From an uncultured Collinsella sp. (GTDB lineage: Bacteria > Actinomycetota > Coriobacteriia > Coriobacteriales > Coriobacteriaceae): a stretch of DNA of 8,322 nt. Shown here one piece after another: positions 5,900-8,322 of this stretch. Under the pieces are notes generated by a model. The model was not told the DNA's origin. It saw nothing but the letters and a program-made list of their open reading frames with translations, and made no database searches. The first letter of the stretch is position 1. Each line of letters opens with the position of its first letter. The stretch covers positions 1 through 8,322 of the forward strand of contig CAUDDU010000031.1 in the NCBI GenBank assembly GCA_958448375.1, written 5' to 3'. Position numbers and translations under genes: made by a program.

Positions 5900-7255
5900 A
5901 TGCTTCTGGTCGCTAACGGTTCCGTCTTTACCCGCAACGCTCAGGCCCCGTTCATTCCAAACGGTGCGGTCGCCATTGACGGAGATACGATCGTCGAAGT
6001 GGGCCCCGAGCGCGAGCTCAAGGCCAAGTACCCGGATGCCGAGTACGTCGATGCCCGGGGCAACCTCATCATGCCCGGACTCATCAACTGCCACACCCAC
6101 ATCTACTCGGGTCTGGCCCGCGGCCTCGCCATTAAGGGCTGCAACCCCACCAACTTCCTGGAGAATCTTGAGCAGCAGTGGTGGAAGATCGACGACAACC
6201 TGACGCTCGACGGCACCAAGGCCAGCGCCTATGCCACGATTTTGGACTCCATCCGCGATGGCGTCACCACGATCTTCGATCACCATGCGAGTTTCTGCGA
6301 GATCCCGGGTAGCCTCTTTACCATTAAGGACGCAGCTCAGGAGCTGGGCATGCGTTCGTGCCTGTGCTACGAGGTCTCCGATCGCCGCGGCCAGGAAAAA
6401 TGCGACCAGGCCATTGCCGAGAACGCCGAATTTGCCCAGTGGGCCGCCAAGGAGCGTCGCGATAACGACAACCATATGATCGCCGCCATGTTTGGCGGAC
6501 ATGCCACCTTTACGCTTTCGGACGAGACCATGGATAAGATGGCCGAGGTCAACAACGGCCTGACCGGCTTCCACATCCATGTGTGCGAGGGCATGAACGA
6601 CGTGTGGGATTCCCGCCTCAACCGCGGCGGCATCAGCCCCGTCGAGCGCCTGCTGCAGCACAACCTGCTGGGTCCCGACACCATGCTGGGCCACTGCATC
6701 CACGTGACGCCTGCCGAGATGGATATCGTCAAGGAGTCCGGCACCTGGCTCGTCAACAACCCCGAATCCAATATGGGCAACGCCGTGGGCTGCGCCCCCG
6801 TGCTCGAGTTCTTCCGCCGCGGCATCCCCGTGTGCATGGGCACCGACGCCTACACCCACGATATGCTCGAGAGCCTCAAGGTCTTCCTGATCATTCAGCG
6901 TCACAACGCCGCTATGCCCAACGTGGGCTGGTGCGAGGCAATGACGATGCTGTTCGAGAACAACGCCAAGATGGCCAGCAAGTACTTCGATCGCAAGCTC
7001 GGTGTGCTCGAGGCCGGCGCTGCCGCCGACGTCATCGTCATGGACTACAAGCCCTTTACGCCGCTGAGCGAGGAGAACATCGACGGCCACATGCTCTTTG
7101 GCATGATGGGCAAAAACTGCCGCACCACCATCATCAACGGCCGCGTCCTGTACAAGGATCGCGAGTTCGTTGGCATTGATGAGGACAAGATCAACGCGTG
7201 GACCATGGCCGAGTCCAAGAAGCTCTGGAGCACGCTCAACGATCGCGCCTACTAA
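5900..7255 (+). CDS. ssnA: SsnA, amidohydrolase-superfamily aminohydrolase
   Basis: This 451-residue protein is near the length of E. coli SsnA (about 440). It has the metal-dependent amidohydrolase fold of the chlorohydrolase/guanine deaminase group. Visible site residues are H65 and H67 in NCHTHIYSGLARG, H227 and E230 in FHIHVCEG (the HxxE pair of metal ligand and catalytic acid), H265 and H268 in GHCIHVT, and D316 in MGTDAYTHD. An N-terminal beta segment (1-55) and C-terminal ADVIVMDY...INGRVLYKD segments complete the usual flanking domain. SsnA is encoded beside ygfK in enteric bacteria and in purine/urate-degradation clusters of gut anaerobes. It presumably opens or deaminates a purine-derived intermediate in the cytoplasm; the exact reaction is not visible here. 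All site residues are present, so it should be active. It lies between the permease gene and ygfK, same strand, with wide gaps of 195 and 148 bases. Confidence 0.92.
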   Translation: MLLVANGSVFTRNAQAPFIPNGAVAIDGDTIVEVGPERELKAKYPDAEYVDARGNLIMPGLINCHTHIYSGLARGLAIKGCNPTNFLENLEQQWWKIDDNLTLDGTKASAYATILDSIRDGVTTIFDHHASFCEIPGSLFTIKDAAQELGMRSCLCYEVSDRRGQEKCDQAIAENAEFAQWAAKERRDNDNHMIAAMFGGHATFTLSDETMDKMAEVNNGLTGFHIHVCEGMNDVWDSRLNRGGISPVERLLQHNLLGPDTMLGHCIHVTPAEMDIVKESGTWLVNNPESNMGNAVGCAPVLEFFRRGIPVCMGTDAYTHDMLESLKVFLIIQRHNAAMPNVGWCEAMTMLFENNAKMASKYFDRKLGVLEAGAAADVIVMDYKPFTPLSEENIDGHMLFGMMGKNCRTTIINGRVLYKDREFVGIDEDKINAWTMAESKKLWSTLNDRAY

Positions 7256-7269
7256 TTACAAGTAGATTC

Positions 7270-7384
7270 ACGCGCGTCGGATGTTTCGCCGCATCCGGCG
7301 CGCGTATAGGCGGCCTCCGCGGGGTCGCCGGCGCTGTGCTAGCGCTACACCGTATTTGCGCCCGCCGCGCGGTCTCGCCGGGCG
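7270..7384 (+). other. Hairpin array between ssnA and ygfK
   Basis: The 148-base gap holds several GC-rich hairpins. ACGCGCGTCGGATG (7270-7283) pairs with CATCCGGCGCGCGT (7292-7305), 14 bp with one G-U pair and an 8-base loop. GGCGGCC (7309-7315) pairs with GGTCGCC (7323-7329), with one G-U pair. GCGCT (7331-7335) pairs with AGCGC (7341-7345). CGCCCG (7359-7364) pairs with CGGGCG (7379-7384), ending just before the ygfK ribosome site. No U-tract follows any of them and I see no clear promoter, so read-through from ssnA into ygfK is likely. Confidence 0.6.
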
Positions 7385-7403
7385 TTACAGAGAGGAGCTC
7401 ATT

Positions 7404-8322
7404 ATGAGCGACATCATGAGGCCGATCCCGTTTTCGCAGCTGATGAACTGGATCATCGAGGAGCACAAGACTCAGGGCGCCATCTTTGGCGTGCGCAAGA
7501 TGGTCACGACCAACCAGGAGGGCGCGCTTCCCATTTTTGACGAGCGCATCGAGACTCCGTTTGGCCCGGCCGCCGGTCCCAATACGCAGCTGGCCCAGAA
7601 CATCGTGGCATCCTACGTGGCCGGTTCTCGTTTCTTTGAGCTCAAGACCGTTCAGGTTATGGACGGCGAGGAGCTCTCCAAGTGCGTTAACAAGCCCTGT
7701 ATCGTGGCACAGGACGAGTGCTACAACTGCGAGTGGTCGACCGAGCTCGAGGTTCCGCAGGCCTTTGCCGAGTACGTGAAGGCATGGTTCGCCTGCCACC
7801 TGATCGCTCGCGAGTACGGCCTGGGCAGCCCGGACGGCTTTGTCTTTAACATGTCGGTGGGTTATGACCTGGAGGGCATCAAGAGCCCCAAGGTCGACGC
7901 CTACATCGAGGGCATGAAGGACGCCAGCGGCTCCGAGGTTTGGAACGAGTGCCGCACGTGGGCGCTCGCTAACCTGGACAAGTTTGAGCATGTCGATGCT
8001 GCGTTTGTCGAGTCCATCCCGGCGCGCGTCTCCAACTCCATTACCGAGTCCACGCTGCATGGCTGCCCGCCGGCGGAGATCGAGCGCATCGCGACCTATC
8101 TGATTACCGAGAAGGGTCTCAACACCTACATCAAGTGCAACCCCACGCTGCTGGGCTATGAGTTTGCCCGCCAGCGTCTGAACGAGCTGGGCTTTGACTA
8201 CATCGTCTTCGATGACACGCACTTCCGCGAGGACCTGCAGTGGGCCGACGCCGTGCCCATGTTCGAGCGCCTGATTGCCCTGTGCGCCGAGCGCGGCCTG
8301 GAGTTTGGCGTCAAGCTCACCA
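7404..8322 (+). CDS. ygfK: YgfK, putative selenate reductase/FMN-Fe-S oxidoreductase subunit (5' part)
   Basis: The frame stays open to the window edge, giving 306 residues of a protein that is about 1,030 residues in E. coli. The visible part is the N-terminal flavin barrel, related to dihydropyrimidine/dihydroorotate dehydrogenases. Hallmarks are MRPIPF (5-10), TPFGPAAGPNTQLAQNIVAS (51-70), FELKTVQVMDG (78-88), DECYNCEWSTE (104-114), NMSVGYDLEGIKSP (149-162), TLHGCPPAEIE (217-227) and KCNPTLLGYE (244-253). In relatives the missing C-terminal part carries a GltD-like NAD(P)H/FAD and Fe-S unit, so YgfK is thought to pass electrons in purine-derived redox steps. It was also named for a role in selenate reduction. 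ATG 7404 has AGAGGAG 6 bases upstream. It follows ssnA in the same direction, as in other clusters of this type. The identity is secure; the precise reaction is unresolved. Confidence 0.93.
   Translation, partial: MSDIMRPIPFSQLMNWIIEEHKTQGAIFGVRKMVTTNQEGALPIFDERIETPFGPAAGPNTQLAQNIVASYVAGSRFFELKTVQVMDGEELSKCVNKPCIVAQDECYNCEWSTELEVPQAFAEYVKAWFACHLIAREYGLGSPDGFVFNMSVGYDLEGIKSPKVDAYIEGMKDASGSEVWNECRTWALANLDKFEHVDAAFVESIPARVSNSITESTLHGCPPAEIERIATYLITEKGLNTYIKCNPTLLGYEFARQRLNELGFDYIVFDDTHFREDLQWADAVPMFERLIALCAERGLEFGVKLT

Noticed and set aside
4271..7090. A 939-codon open frame on the minus strand opposite the permease gene and ssnA
   Set aside because: It is the antisense shadow of GC-rich codons. 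The translation is a low-complexity mix rich in Gly, His and Asp with no domain, it runs through the hairpin-filled gap, and the plus-strand genes are clear family members.
7236..8222. A 328-codon minus-strand open frame opposite ygfK
   Set aside because: The plus strand encodes YgfK with many conserved motifs and a good ribosome site; the opposite frame shows none.

Overview
The window looks like chromosome from a GC-rich anaerobic gut actinobacterium of the class Coriobacteriia; Collinsella or a close relative is my best guess. That guess rests on the GC-rich third codon positions, the protein styles and the gene set. It is an inference from reading, not a database result.

Layout. A large U32-family protein with a DUF3656 domain (RlhA-like, predicted RNA-modifying Fe-S enzyme) fills 15-2510 on the minus strand. 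A 300-bp divergent intergenic region full of hairpins and a direct repeat separates it from ridA (2811-3188, +). ridA ends in a strong bidirectional terminator (3218-3257), shared with a convergent DauR/YheO-type regulator (3301-3957, -). That regulator begins at a GTG codon with a strong Shine-Dalgarno sequence. A 352-bp AT-rich divergent control region (3958-4309) follows. It holds a good sigma70-type promoter overlapped by a Fur-box-like sequence, plus small dyads. Rightward from it run an NCS2 nucleobase permease (4310-5704), the amidohydrolase SsnA (5900-7255) and the N-terminal part of YgfK (7404 to the window edge). They are separated by 195-bp and 148-bp gaps, each carrying several GC-rich hairpins without U-tracts.

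How the parts fit. In Escherichia coli, ssnA and ygfK belong to the ygeWXY-hyuA-ygfK-ssnA-ygfM-xdhD region. Homologous clusters in gut anaerobes are linked to anaerobic purine and uric acid breakdown and to selenium-dependent molybdenum hydroxylases. The reading proposed here is uptake by the permease, processing by SsnA, and redox chemistry by YgfK, with the rest of the set expected past the right edge. The divergent regulator is the obvious candidate for local control. RidA may be a helper, because the usual cluster member YgeX (diaminopropionate ammonia-lyase) makes 2-aminoacrylate, which RidA removes.

The most notable oddities are: a glutamine in the permease where the family has an essential substrate-binding glutamate; the Fur-like box on the permease promoter; the structured leader of ridA; and the hairpin arrays between the operon genes. 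I found no tRNA, rRNA, CRISPR array, insertion sequence or attachment site.
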